A DNA stretch of 16,494 nucleotides, from the NCBI GenBank assembly GCA_017542725.1, contig JAFXWR010000014.1, forward strand, positions 1-16,494. Reading direction: 5' to 3'. Positions within the stretch are counted from its first letter, which is position 1; every line of letters starts with the position of its first letter. The notes under the pieces were generated by a model. The model had not been told where the DNA came from, did no database searches, and was given only the letters and a program-made list of their open reading frames with translations. The stretch comes from Lachnospiraceae bacterium. Its GTDB lineage: Bacteria; Bacillota_A; Clostridia; Lachnospirales; Lachnospiraceae. A program made the translations under genes and the position numbers. Positions 6,980-14,101 of this stretch are shown one piece after another.

Positions 6980-7016
6980 ACAATAAAAAACTACCACCGA
7001 TTATGATGGTAGTTTT
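6980..7016 (-). terminator. Rho-independent terminator of the TSUP permease gene
   Basis: Minus strand: AAAACTACCATC, 6-nt loop, GGTGGTAGTTTT (7005-7016 pairs with 6987-6998, one G-T pair), running into TTTTTTATTG. It lies about 30 bp after the permease stop codon and upstream of the prd promoter, so permease and prd are separate units. Confidence 0.85.
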
Positions 7017-7048
7017 ATATGAAATTAAAGCTATAATTTAATCAACTA

Positions 7049-8029
7049 TTACTTTGAACCTTTAATTGCATCTTTTAAGTAGAGTATAGATGTGATGAAA
7101 CATACGATAACAACGAGCAAAGTAAGTGTTTGCAAATTCATTTGTTTAACAACAAAGTATGCAAGGAATACACCTATTGTTCCAAATATTGCTTGGTTCC
7201 AACATGCAATTACATCATACTTTCCTTCCATAATGAACTTAGGTCCATTACCAAATGCCATAAGGAATGCACAAGAACCCATCATGATAGGGAATGCCAT
7301 ACCTGTGTGAAGTCCAATGAGAACGCAAAGTGCCATACAAGGAGCATAGAGACCAACACCTAAACACATTGCTGCACCGAGGATAAAATTAATTATACAT
7401 GCAATTACAAGTCTTGTTCCTCTTAAACCAACTGCAGCGATTTCACCATTAACATCATGAATCATAAGGCCATTTGGAAGTGTTTGACCAACTAAATCAG
7501 CTGTATACTCTGTATTAGCAATAGAGAATGGTCCCCATCCTTTAAGTCTCATAAGCATAATAATTGCTAAAACAAAAAGACCGATTCCAAATCCCCAACG
7601 AACTTTTGTTCTATCCCACTTAGATACGATAGATGCACCTAAGAATGCGCCAATAGTTGCTGTTACACACATAAGCACACATGTAAGTGGATCAATATTA
7701 AATGCTGTAAAGAAAAGGAATGCTTCAATACAAACAGGAACTGTATCACCGACATTAAGAGTTCCTGGCACTAACAAATCATCAACTGAATTAGTAAACT
7801 TAAATGCAGATGATGATGGAGCAAATGATCCAATACCTAAAGTATCAAAGAAGTTTGCAATAAGTCCAACAAGTGCTGTTGAAATAAAATTCTTTGGCTT
7901 AAGGCCATGAGCAATTTGCTCTTTACCTTCTTGTGTTCCTGCCATTTGTTTGTGTTTCCATGCCATCATCGCTACGCAAAGAACAACACCAACAATCGAT
8001 AGGCCTTTCATAATTGAAATAGCGTTCAT
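7049..8029 (-). CDS. TSUP (sulfite exporter TauE/SafE-like) family permease
   Basis: 326 residues, very hydrophobic, with about eight to nine predicted membrane segments and a longer hydrophilic loop at about 175-202 (NTEYTADLVGQTLPNG..). The half-repeats LVGLIANFFDTLGIGSFAPSSS (about 53-74) and IINFILGAAMCLGVGLYAPC fit the duplicated TSUP/DUF81 fold of anion exporters. The ATG at 8027-8029 has CGGAGGAAAA upstream. It has its own promoter and terminator, but the promoter element is nearly identical to that of the neighbouring prd operon, suggesting a linked role such as moving a proline-related carboxylate or a sulfur/selenium oxyanion. The substrate cannot be read from the sequence. Confidence 0.82.
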   Translation of the reverse strand: MNAISIMKGLSIVGVVLCVAMMAWKHKQMAGTQEGKEQIAHGLKPKNFISTALVGLIANFFDTLGIGSFAPSSSAFKFTNSVDDLLVPGTLNVGDTVPVCIEAFLFFTAFNIDPLTCVLMCVTATIGAFLGASIVSKWDRTKVRWGFGIGLFVLAIIMLMRLKGWGPFSIANTEYTADLVGQTLPNGLMIHDVNGEIAAVGLRGTRLVIACIINFILGAAMCLGVGLYAPCMALCVLIGLHTGMAFPIMMGSCAFLMAFGNGPKFIMEGKYDVIACWNQAIFGTIGVFLAYFVVKQMNLQTLTLLVVIVCFITSILYLKDAIKGSK

Positions 8030-8061
8030 AAAATATTTTCCTCCGAAAATTTATTTGTCGT

Positions 8062-8078
8062 ACAGAATCACATTCTGT
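8062..8078 (-). promoter_or_regulatory. Inverted repeat in the permease leader
   Basis: ACAGAAT-N3-ATTCTGT is a perfect 7-bp inverted repeat, extendable to 9 bp with one wobble, located roughly 10-30 nt after the predicted transcription start of the permease gene. It could be an RNA hairpin or an operator; no T-run follows. Confidence 0.4.
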
Positions 8079-8093
8079 GCAACCAATTTGAGT

Positions 8094-8151
8094 AGATTAT
8101 ACCACTTATAACCTATTTTAGCAATAATTTTTTGTATAGATTAAAATAGGT
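8094..8151 (-). promoter_or_regulatory. Permease promoter with dyad and flanking 10-bp inverted repeat
   Basis: Minus strand: TTGCTA (8119-8124), 17 bp, TATAAT (8096-8101). The -10 is part of the perfect dyad TTATA-N5-TATAA (8097-8111), as in the prdC promoter. In addition ACCTATTTTA (8111-8120) and TAAAATAGGT (8142-8151) form a perfect 10-bp inverted repeat separated by 21 bp, the proximal arm touching the -35 box. The arms could be a two-site operator, or a hairpin for the upstream 60-aa gene, though no T-run follows it. Confidence 0.6.
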
Positions 8152-8172
8152 CAAAACCAAAATAATGCTATC

Positions 8173-8355
8173 TTATCTTTTAAAAATTTTGCTCTTTATA
8201 TAGTCGACAATTACAATTAAAACTATGGCAAATGCTATCTGAGCAGGAATTGGGGCTTTCAATTCTTTCATAAGCATAAAAAAACCTAAAAATATTAAAA
8301 AGGTTATAAAAATACTAACTAGCCTTATTGCCACTTCTTTCATATCTCTATTCAT
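8173..8355 (-). CDS. Small two-TM membrane protein at the end of the sel-prdX operon
   Basis: 60 residues, with a short charged start (MNRDMKEVA) and two hydrophobic segments (about 10-28 and 36-52) separated by KELKAPIPAQ, ending in the basic IKSKIFKR. The ATG at 8353-8355 is chosen because GGTGG sits six bases upstream; an in-frame TTG two codons earlier would lie directly on that site. It begins 31 bp after prdX on the same strand and is probably cotranscribed. I recognise no family; a cytoplasmic-membrane location is the only supported statement. Confidence 0.6.
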   Translation of the reverse strand: MNRDMKEVAIRLVSIFITFLIFLGFFMLMKELKAPIPAQIAFAIVLIVIVDYIKSKIFKR

Positions 8356-8386
8356 AAACAACCACCATACAAATCATATGTCATAA

Positions 8387-8881
8387 TTATACTTTGATAC
8401 AGATAAACTTATTACCATTTTTTTCTATAATAGTCTTTAGGTCTTTGAAACTCATAAAGCAGGTAGCAGTATTTTCGCAAGGGTGGACGCCTATTTTGTC
8501 CTTTCCCATAAGTCCCTGGTCAAATGCAACTATGACCTCATGATTCTCATCGTTTAAAACAGCGAGCGGAGACACAGAGCCTTGAGTTACACCCAAGTAC
8601 TTTTCAAGTCTCTCAGCAGATCCAAATGAAAGACGAGTTGAACCAAGAAGCATAGCGAGTTTCTTTGTATCCGGCTGCTTGCTCTCCTGTACAACTACAA
8701 GATAATGCTTGTCACCTTTTGCATTTCTCAAAAATAAATTTTTTGCAACTTCACCAATCTTTGTGATTCCAGCTTCGTCAAGTGCTTCCATAGTATAAAG
8801 TGCCTCGTGTTCAACTTTCTCATACTTGTAGCCATTGTCATCAAGGAACTTAAGAGTTCCAGCTTTATCATATTTTGCCAT
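8387..8881 (-). CDS. prdX: Ala-tRNA(Pro) editing protein PrdX/ProXp-ala (YbaK-like deacylase)
   Basis: 164 residues, the usual size for a free-standing YbaK/ProX-like deacylase. The C. sticklandii homologue PrdX, first named from its prd cluster, hydrolyses alanine from mischarged tRNA(Pro). Family features seen are KVEHEALYTMEA (22-33), the conserved lysine region AKNLFLRN (46-53), GSVSPLA (101-107) and HPCENTATCF (133-142). The ATG at 8879-8881 is preferred to an upstream ATG because AAAGGAG lies six bases before it. It overlaps the end of selB by 14 bp, so the two are translationally coupled. Its presence beside prd and sel genes makes sense if proline is drained by reduction, raising Ala/Pro mischarging; that link is inference. 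Confidence 0.92.
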   Translation of the reverse strand: MAKYDKAGTLKFLDDNGYKYEKVEHEALYTMEALDEAGITKIGEVAKNLFLRNAKGDKHYLVVVQESKQPDTKKLAMLLGSTRLSFGSAERLEKYLGVTQGSVSPLAVLNDENHEVIVAFDQGLMGKDKIGVHPCENTATCFMSFKDLKTIIEKNGNKFICIKV

Positions 8882-10835
8882 ATCTTTCTCCTTTAATTCT
8901 ATAATCACTTACAAGTTTTGTAATTCTTTTTTGATCCAAATAATCTATAATAAGTATAGCATACTTTCTTGATGTTTCAAGTTCTGTCCTGAGTTCTGGC
9001 ATTGTTATCTTATCACTCTTTTCAAATAATTTATAAACTATCTCAAGAGCCTTATCAAAGTGAGTCTTATGAATGTAGTAATCATTTGAAAGTTTAACAA
9101 GTTTACCCTCTCTTGCAAGGTCAACTATCATCTGCCTAATCTCAAGTTTATTGTTCTTTCCATTTTTTATAGTAGCAAACTCATCAACGACTTCCTGAGT
9201 TGCTGGCATAGTGTATGCTGCATCAAGATATTTTTTCTCAATAGCCGACATCTCTTTAGACTGCTTGTCATCCATCACAACATTAAAGTCTGCTGATGCA
9301 ATCAAGTCATTAACCTGCTTTATAACTTTTTTTTCTATCATATAGTTTAAAAGATTTTCAAATGCTGTGTCACCAACTTTAGTATATCTCTTAAACAATA
9401 TACTTTTTATTTCTTCTTTTTTTTGTCCCTTCGCAATCGGGTTATCTTTATGGAACTTATTTAAAATGTCTAAGATATATTTTTTCGAACCTTCGTAGAA
9501 CTTGTTCGAAATTATAATAGAATTATTATTTATATTATCATATGTGTTATCATTTTTATTTTTGATTGAATTGATGACAACTATCTGTTTTTCATTTGAA
9601 AGTGCCTCAAGCTTTTCTTTGACATCATTTATGCTCTGATTCATTTTTTTCGATAAAAAAGATATTTCAGGAAAATCCGAACTTGAATCATTGATTATCT
9701 CAAGCAACACTTTCTTGTCATCATTACTGTCTATAGCCTTAAAATGGTTTAGTGCTATATCATCTTCTAACTTATATCTCTTTGACGAAATATTTAAAAC
9801 TATACCACCACCACAGGTTTCGGCTGGACTTATGAATCTTATAATATATTTGTCGCCTCTCTTAATTGGTATAGCTTTATCAAATTTGAATTGTATATAA
9901 TCATCATTTATCACTTTGACGCTAGCTTCAGTCTGCTTTGAGCCATAATTAAAATGTAGCTTCTCGCCATTTTTGATTTTTCTTCTTGCTGACTTAAACA
10001 TCTTAACTCTACAGTCAATCATCTCACTAAGTATTATAGAAGATTTTTCTGCAAGCACATCACCTCTTTCAAGTTCATCTTTCTTTACATTCAATAGATT
10101 GATGGCAGTTCTCTGCCCTGCAAATGCTGATGGTTCAACTCTTCCATGAGATTGAATTTGGCGAACCTTAACCACTTTCTGTGAAGGATAAACCATAAGT
10201 TCATCGCCTGTATCAATCTTACCTTCCATCAAGGTGCCAGTGATGACAGTTCCAAAACCTTCCATAGTAAATACTCTATCTATAGGAAGCCTTGTAAGTT
10301 CTTTATTATTATTTCTTTCTCCTATCTCTTTTACTATGGCAAATATTTCTTCTTTAAGCACATCTATATTTTGTCCTGTGAGACTCGACACACAAATCAT
10401 TTTTGCATTTTCAAGATTAGAACCTGCAACCAAATCCTTGACCTGGTCTTTTAGTATATCAAAATCAACTTTGTTTTCAGAGTCAAGTTTTGTAAAAACA
10501 ATAATTCCTTTTTTTATGCCGAGCGATTTTATAATTTCGAAATGTTCTATAGTCTGAGGTTTGATTCCCTCTTCAAGCGATATAACAAGAAGTACTAAGT
10601 CAATGCCACCTATTCCGGCAAGCATATTTTTTACAAACTTCTCATGTCCAGGCACATCAATAATTCCCAAATGAAGTCCTAAATCATTTGGGAGATTTGC
10701 AAAGCCATTTTCAATGGTTATGCCTCTTTTCTTTTCTTCTTTCAAGCGGTCAGTGTCAAAACCAGTAAGAGCCTTAATCAAAAATGTCTTACCATGGTCG
10801 ACATGCCCCGCCGTTCCTATAATAATATTTTGCAT
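8868..10835 (-). CDS. selB: Selenocysteine-specific translation elongation factor SelB
   Basis: 655 residues. SelB delivers Sec-tRNA(Sec) to the ribosome at UGA codons marked by a SECIS hairpin. The N-terminal EF-Tu-like GTPase shows G1 GHVDHGKT (10-17), G2 RGIT (38-41), G3 DVPGH (60-64) and G4 TKLD (115-118, the SelB form of NKxD), followed by beta-barrel domains. From about 440 onward come winged-helix repeats that bind SECIS RNA, ending with the typical [25 protein letters not shown]. An Asn/Asp-rich stretch (about 425-445) separates the halves. The ATG lies inside the end of selA (19-bp overlap) with a weak GATGAG upstream, implying coupled translation. Slightly longer than average for SelB, otherwise normal. 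Confidence 0.97.
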   Translation of the reverse strand: MQNIIIGTAGHVDHGKTFLIKALTGFDTDRLKEEKKRGITIENGFANLPNDLGLHLGIIDVPGHEKFVKNMLAGIGGIDLVLLVISLEEGIKPQTIEHFEIIKSLGIKKGIIVFTKLDSENKVDFDILKDQVKDLVAGSNLENAKMICVSSLTGQNIDVLKEEIFAIVKEIGERNNNKELTRLPIDRVFTMEGFGTVITGTLMEGKIDTGDELMVYPSQKVVKVRQIQSHGRVEPSAFAGQRTAINLLNVKKDELERGDVLAEKSSIILSEMIDCRVKMFKSARRKIKNGEKLHFNYGSKQTEASVKVINDDYIQFKFDKAIPIKRGDKYIIRFISPAETCGGGIVLNISSKRYKLEDDIALNHFKAIDSNDDKKVLLEIINDSSSDFPEISFLSKKMNQSINDVKEKLEALSNEKQIVVINSIKNKNDNTYDNINNNSIIISNKFYEGSKKYILDILNKFHKDNPIAKGQKKEEIKSILFKRYTKVGDTAFENLLNYMIEKKVIKQVNDLIASADFNVVMDDKQSKEMSAIEKKYLDAAYTMPATQEVVDEFATIKNGKNNKLEIRQMIVDLAREGKLVKLSNDYYIHKTHFDKALEIVYKLFEKSDKITMPELRTELETSRKYAILIIDYLDQKRITKLVSDYRIKGERYGKI

Positions 10836-12202
10836 AACTCATCAATTAACATTTTAATGTCATCCTCAAGTACAGTTCTAACATCCACGAGCACCTTATC
10901 ATGCGCCACTCTCACAATCACTGGCACATCAAGAGCCCTCAGTTCTCTCTCTATCTTTTCAGCAGCCTTATCCTTTTTTATTATTGAAACTGCATAGCCA
11001 TCAAGATACACATCTGGCGCAGTTCCACCGCCGACTTGGTCTTTTATCTCTTCTACATTTATTTCGGCTTTGCATTTTGATTTTAATTCATTTGCAATTT
11101 TTTCTGCCTTATCTTTAAGCTCATCCTTACTTGCAGTAATCATATTTAAAATTGGTATATTCTTTTTTGCTCTCTTTACATCATAATATTCGAACAAAGT
11201 TGAAGTGAGTGCCGCAATAGTAAACTTATCAACCCTAAATGCTCTTGCGAGTGGATGTTTCTTCATTTTGTTTATATACTTTGCTTTACCGATTATTATC
11301 CCCGCCTGAGGTCCACCAAGAAGTTTATCCCCACTAAATAATATCACATCTGCTCCATCTTTCACAAGGTTTGGAACAGTAGGCTCATCAATGCCATACT
11401 CATTTAAATCTACGAACAGTCCATTCCCCATATCATAAATAACTGGTATATTAAGTTCTTCTCCAAGTGGCATAAGTTCTTTTAACTCTGCGCTCTCAGT
11501 GAAACCAACAACTCGATAATTACTTGTGTGAACTTTCATAATCGCAGCGGTTTTTTCTTCCTCAAATGCATCTCTATAATCAGAAAGTTTTGTCTTATTC
11601 GTCGTGCCAATCTCTTTAAGTATTGCTCCACTTTCAGACATTACTTCTGGAATTCTAAATGATCCACCTATCTCAATAAGTTCTCCGCGAGAAATTATAA
11701 CTTCTTTCTCATGTGCAAGTGCAGCGAGTACTATAATAGTTGCTGCAGCATTGTTATTTACAACCATTGCAGCTTCGCAACCAGTGAGTTCTGTGATGAG
11801 TTTCTCTATGTGAGACTGTCTGTCGCCTCTCTCGCCTCTTTTTAAATCATATTCAAGATTTGAATAATTGTATGCAACGCTTATCATAGCATCTGTGGCA
11901 TCTTTTGATATAACAGCACGACCAAGATTTGTATGAAGGACTGTGCCTGTCGCATTGATAAGTTTCCTTAGACTATGCTTTGATTTCTTTTCTACTTTAG
12001 AAATTACTTTTTCTATAAGTTTCCGCTTATCAATGTCTTTTTCAATTCCATTCAAAATATTTGCACGAGTGTCGATTATGACCTCTCTTATGCAGTTAGT
12101 CAAAAAGTCGTGTGGAGTTTTTTCTACAATAGAAACCAACTCCTTGTCCTTCAAGATTTCATCTACTTGTGGAATTTTTCTCAAAACTTCATTCTTATCC
12201 AT
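10817..12202 (-). CDS. selA: L-seryl-tRNA(Sec) selenium transferase SelA
   Basis: 461 residues, normal length. SelA converts Ser-tRNA(Sec) to Sec-tRNA(Sec) using selenophosphate. It has the N-terminal PQVDEIL domain, the [15 protein letters not shown] motif (82-96), [11 protein letters not shown] (149-159), [15 protein letters not shown] (171-185) and the PLP lysine in [13 protein letters not shown] (K293). The ATG at 12200-12202 has only a weak AGG nine bases upstream. A terminator-like hairpin ends about 10 bp before that site, so transcription must come through it from the tRNA-Sec side or start within a very short space. selA, selB, prdX and the 60-aa gene form one operon. selD, needed for selenophosphate, is not in the window. 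Confidence 0.97.
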   Translation of the reverse strand: MDKNEVLRKIPQVDEILKDKELVSIVEKTPHDFLTNCIREVIIDTRANILNGIEKDIDKRKLIEKVISKVEKKSKHSLRKLINATGTVLHTNLGRAVISKDATDAMISVAYNYSNLEYDLKRGERGDRQSHIEKLITELTGCEAAMVVNNNAAATIIVLAALAHEKEVIISRGELIEIGGSFRIPEVMSESGAILKEIGTTNKTKLSDYRDAFEEEKTAAIMKVHTSNYRVVGFTESAELKELMPLGEELNIPVIYDMGNGLFVDLNEYGIDEPTVPNLVKDGADVILFSGDKLLGGPQAGIIIGKAKYINKMKKHPLARAFRVDKFTIAALTSTLFEYYDVKRAKKNIPILNMITASKDELKDKAEKIANELKSKCKAEINVEEIKDQVGGGTAPDVYLDGYAVSIIKKDKAAEKIERELRALDVPVIVRVAHDKVLVDVRTVLEDDIKMLIDELCKILL

Positions 12203-12213
12203 AATATATACCT

Positions 12214-12245
12214 GAAATAAAAAAGCTCTTTGGAAACCAAAGAAC
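12214..12245 (-). terminator. Terminator-like hairpin between tRNA-Sec and selA
   Basis: Minus strand: GTTCTTTGG-TTT-CCAAAGAGC (12237-12245 pairs with 12225-12233, one wobble) followed by TTTTTTATTTC. This is a good rho-independent terminator for the tRNA transcript, but selA starts only 12 bp beyond its T-run, making it look like an attenuator controlling selAB expression. Confidence 0.75.
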
Positions 12246-12297
12246 TAACAAATAAAAAATTATCAACTATTTCATTTGGTTTCAACTAATTAATAAA

Positions 12298-12387
12298 CGG
12301 AGACGCTAGGAATCGAACCTAGCCGAAAGTTAACCTTTCACAACGGTGTTGAAGACCGCGGGGCGCACCAGCTACCCTCCTATCTCC
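12298..12387 (-). tRNA. selC: tRNA-Sec (anticodon TCA)
   Basis: Minus strand begins GGAGATAGGAGGGTAGC and ends CTAGGTTCGATTCCTAG-CGTCTCC-G. The anticodon loop is CTTCAAC (anticodon TCA, reading UGA) on a stem closed by CGGT/ACCG. The long variable arm GAAAG-GTTAA-CTTTC and the T arm CTAGG-TTCGATT-CCTAG are clear, and the discriminator is G with no encoded CCA. The acceptor pairs well for five pairs (GGAGA/TCTCC), then T-G and A/C, weaker than the usual 8-bp acceptor of bacterial tRNA-Sec; the D arm is also imperfect (GGG-TA-GC-TGGT-GC-G-CCC). It serves SelA/SelB and the PrdB UGA codon. Confidence 0.95.
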
Positions 12388-12426
12388 CAATCAATTGAAT
12401 ATGAAAATATTTATTCAATTATAATG

Positions 12427-12455
12427 ATATTAGCACAAAATGGTGGGTTAGTCAA
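12427..12455 (-). promoter_or_regulatory. Promoter of tRNA-Sec (and possibly selAB-prdX)
   Basis: Minus strand: TTGACT (12450-12455), exactly 17 bp, TAATAT (12427-12432), about 40 bp before the mature tRNA 5' end. This is a strong sigma-A type promoter, and the only convincing one between the MFS gene and selA. Confidence 0.75.
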
Positions 12456-12478
12456 TAAACTTAAGTATTTAAGTCAAA

Positions 12479-12502
12479 TATCGGTGAGCAAACTTACCGA
12501 TT
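12479..12502 (-). terminator. Hairpin at the end of the MFS gene
   Basis: ATCGGTGAG-CAAA-CTTACCGAT is a 9-bp stem with one wobble that overlaps the MFS stop codon. On the minus strand it is followed by ATTTGACTT, a poor T-run, while the plus strand has TTTTTT. It is probably the terminator, possibly bidirectional, of the membrane-protein operon. Confidence 0.5.
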
Positions 12503-13534
12503 TTTTAGGCTAATATTCAATAGAACATAACTTATTAATGACAGTAAAACTACAATAACCATACTAGTAAATGTATCAAATCTAATAAAAAATATTGGCA
12601 CGGCTCCTAAGAATAATCCTATGGTGGTCACACCAAATGCCACCCCAGGATTATTTTTTATTATGCTGAGCGCCATCGCATAAGTTATGCTCATAGTCAT
12701 TGAAAAAAGTAGCATCCCAAATAGTGAAGCAATCATAAAATCTTTTCCAATAATAATAAGCGGCACACATAGTAAAGTCGAGATAGTTGCTACAAACTTA
12801 TATCCAAATTTATCGCAGAGCAGACCACCAAGCGCCTTTCCAATACCAAGGCAGGTAAATAATAAAATACTATGATAAAATTCACTCTTCCAATTTATAG
12901 GAATTACAAATCCCATATAACTTCGCACCATTACCACTATAAGAGCTATTAGTAAAATTGCTAAATATGAATATTTTTCATTTACAATATCCACATCAAT
13001 ATACTTAACACTACTTTTACACCATCTCTTAGAAGTAAAAATCGAAATCAAAACAATTATTAAAACTGGAATAAACAAAATATATGTTTTAATATTTATA
13101 TTTGCAAAATACCTTCCGATGATAATCCCAAATGTTCCGCCAGCAACGAATAATGAACTTGGAAAAATTTTATTTTGAGATACAGATGCGGTAGCAACGG
13201 CACCACACACATGTAAAAATGCATTTCCAATTGCGAGCAACAAAACTGAAAGTAAATATATATTAAAGTTGTCAGATTTTGCCAATAAAATAGCAGCCAC
13301 AAAAAATGCTGCTCCTATTAGGCCAATATTTGTTTTTTTATTTCTATTATAAAAATCTCCTACTAAAAGTTGAGGGCAAAAAGCAAAAAAGTCATATAAT
13401 ATGACAAAAAATGTCACCATATGACTTTGAAATCTTAAATAAAAAAGCGCATAACTTACAACTTCAATACAGAGATGGAAAACAAAAAACAGAACTCCGT
13501 ATGATAACTCAATATTGCTATACTCTTTTCGCAT
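12494..13534 (-). CDS. MFS-type membrane transporter, short
   Basis: 346 residues with about ten to eleven hydrophobic segments spread over the whole length, shorter than the usual 380-420 residues of 12-TM major facilitator proteins. Facilitator-like features are the short basic loop GDFYNRNKKTNIGLIG after the second segment (about 58-73) and LGGLLCDKFGYKFVATIS in the second half, at the equivalent loop. LLAIGNAFLHVCGAVATASVS and LFVAGGTFGIIIGRYFA are Gly/Ala-rich helices. The first 17 bp of the gene overlap the end of the 57-aa gene upstream, indicating coupled translation. It is last in a four-gene membrane-protein operon. Substrate unknown. Confidence 0.7.
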   Translation of the reverse strand: MRKEYSNIELSYGVLFFVFHLCIEVVSYALFYLRFQSHMVTFFVILYDFFAFCPQLLVGDFYNRNKKTNIGLIGAAFFVAAILLAKSDNFNIYLLSVLLLAIGNAFLHVCGAVATASVSQNKIFPSSLFVAGGTFGIIIGRYFANINIKTYILFIPVLIIVLISIFTSKRWCKSSVKYIDVDIVNEKYSYLAILLIALIVVMVRSYMGFVIPINWKSEFYHSILLFTCLGIGKALGGLLCDKFGYKFVATISTLLCVPLIIIGKDFMIASLFGMLLFSMTMSITYAMALSIIKNNPGVAFGVTTIGLFLGAVPIFFIRFDTFTSMVIVVLLSLISYVLLNISLKNR

Positions 13535-13691
13535 TAGAAAGTTCTCTTTTAATAACCATTTTACATAAAACTGCTATCGCAATAGCAACCACTACTACAG
13601 CCACAACAACTATTGGCATAACCGCTGGTTTGCCTTCATTAATAATTGGTTCAATTATTTCTTCTGTTTCTACAATAATGTCTAAAAACAT
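13518..13691 (-). CDS. 57-aa single-TM small protein
   Basis: A short gene with excellent signals: AGGAGG five bases before the ATG at 13689-13691, and its stop codon lies inside the start of the MFS gene (17-bp overlap). The product has an acidic N-terminal half (FLDIIVETEEIIEPIINEGKP) facing one side of the membrane, one strongly hydrophobic helix (about 24-43, almost all V, A, I), one cysteine (C43) and a basic tail KMVIKRELSNAKRV. No family recognised. Its tight coupling to the transporter suggests a small subunit or regulator of the MFS protein or of the 124-aa protein, by analogy only. Confidence 0.7.
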   Translation of the reverse strand: MFLDIIVETEEIIEPIINEGKPAVMPIVVVAVVVVAIAIAVLCKMVIKRELSNAKRV

Positions 13692-13700
13692 AGTTTCCTC

Positions 13701-14075
13701 CTATATTAGACTAATAATATAATTTCCTAAAAAATAAGATAAGACATTCGCGATAATAGTAAGTAAAGATATTTTAAATAAATTTTTTTTACCTAAATAT
13801 AAATAATATAAAATAATTTCCGAAATTAAAACAAATATCTCTACTACAAAAATAACCTTTAACCTATCTACCGCCATCCACCCCATAAATCCTAACTTAT
13901 AAATACTGCAAATGTCAATAATAAATACTATTGCATTTGCTATGACATTTGTAAGTATATTCACGACAGCGAAGTATGTAGGACTAAGTCTTAGAAATAC
14001 AACTATCGGGATGAACTCTATGATTAGAGTGAGGGTGAGGGCGATAATCCAGTTTATAATATAATTCATTAACAT
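13701..14075 (-). CDS. 124-aa integral membrane protein, unknown function
   Basis: About four hydrophobic segments (roughly 5-28, 34-55, 73-93, 99-123) with very short loops. It contains NILTNVIANAIVF and TIIANVLSYFLGNY, a pattern I associate with small uncharacterised Firmicutes membrane proteins whose function I do not know. Start by position only: the ATG at 14073-14075 has no clear ribosome-binding site, and an in-frame ATG two codons later is equally possible. It begins 26 bp after the 341-aa gene and its stop codon touches the ribosome-binding site of the 57-aa gene, so it is part of the operon. Confidence 0.65.
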   Translation of the reverse strand: MLMNYIINWIIALTLTLIIEFIPIVVFLRLSPTYFAVVNILTNVIANAIVFIIDICSIYKLGFMGWMAVDRLKVIFVVEIFVLISEIILYYLYLGKKNLFKISLLTIIANVLSYFLGNYIISLI

Positions 14076-14101
14076 ATTATCAAATACAGACCGAATATAT
14101 A

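Noticed and set aside
6803..7048. Sigma-54 (-24/-12) promoter for prd as in C. difficile
   Set aside because: No TGGCAC-N5-TTGC-like sequence found on the minus strand; sigma-A boxes with 17-bp spacing are present instead.
12299..12387. tRNA-Ser or other tRNA with long variable arm
   Set aside because: The anticodon is TCA in a CTTCAAC loop next to selA/selB; although serine tRNAs also have long arms and TGA is serine's reverse complement, reading direction from the T arm (GGTTCGATTCC) fixes the strand and gives tRNA-Sec.
13096..13302. Short minus-strand frame within the MFS gene
   Set aside because: Out-of-frame overlap inside a well-supported membrane protein; no ribosome-binding site.
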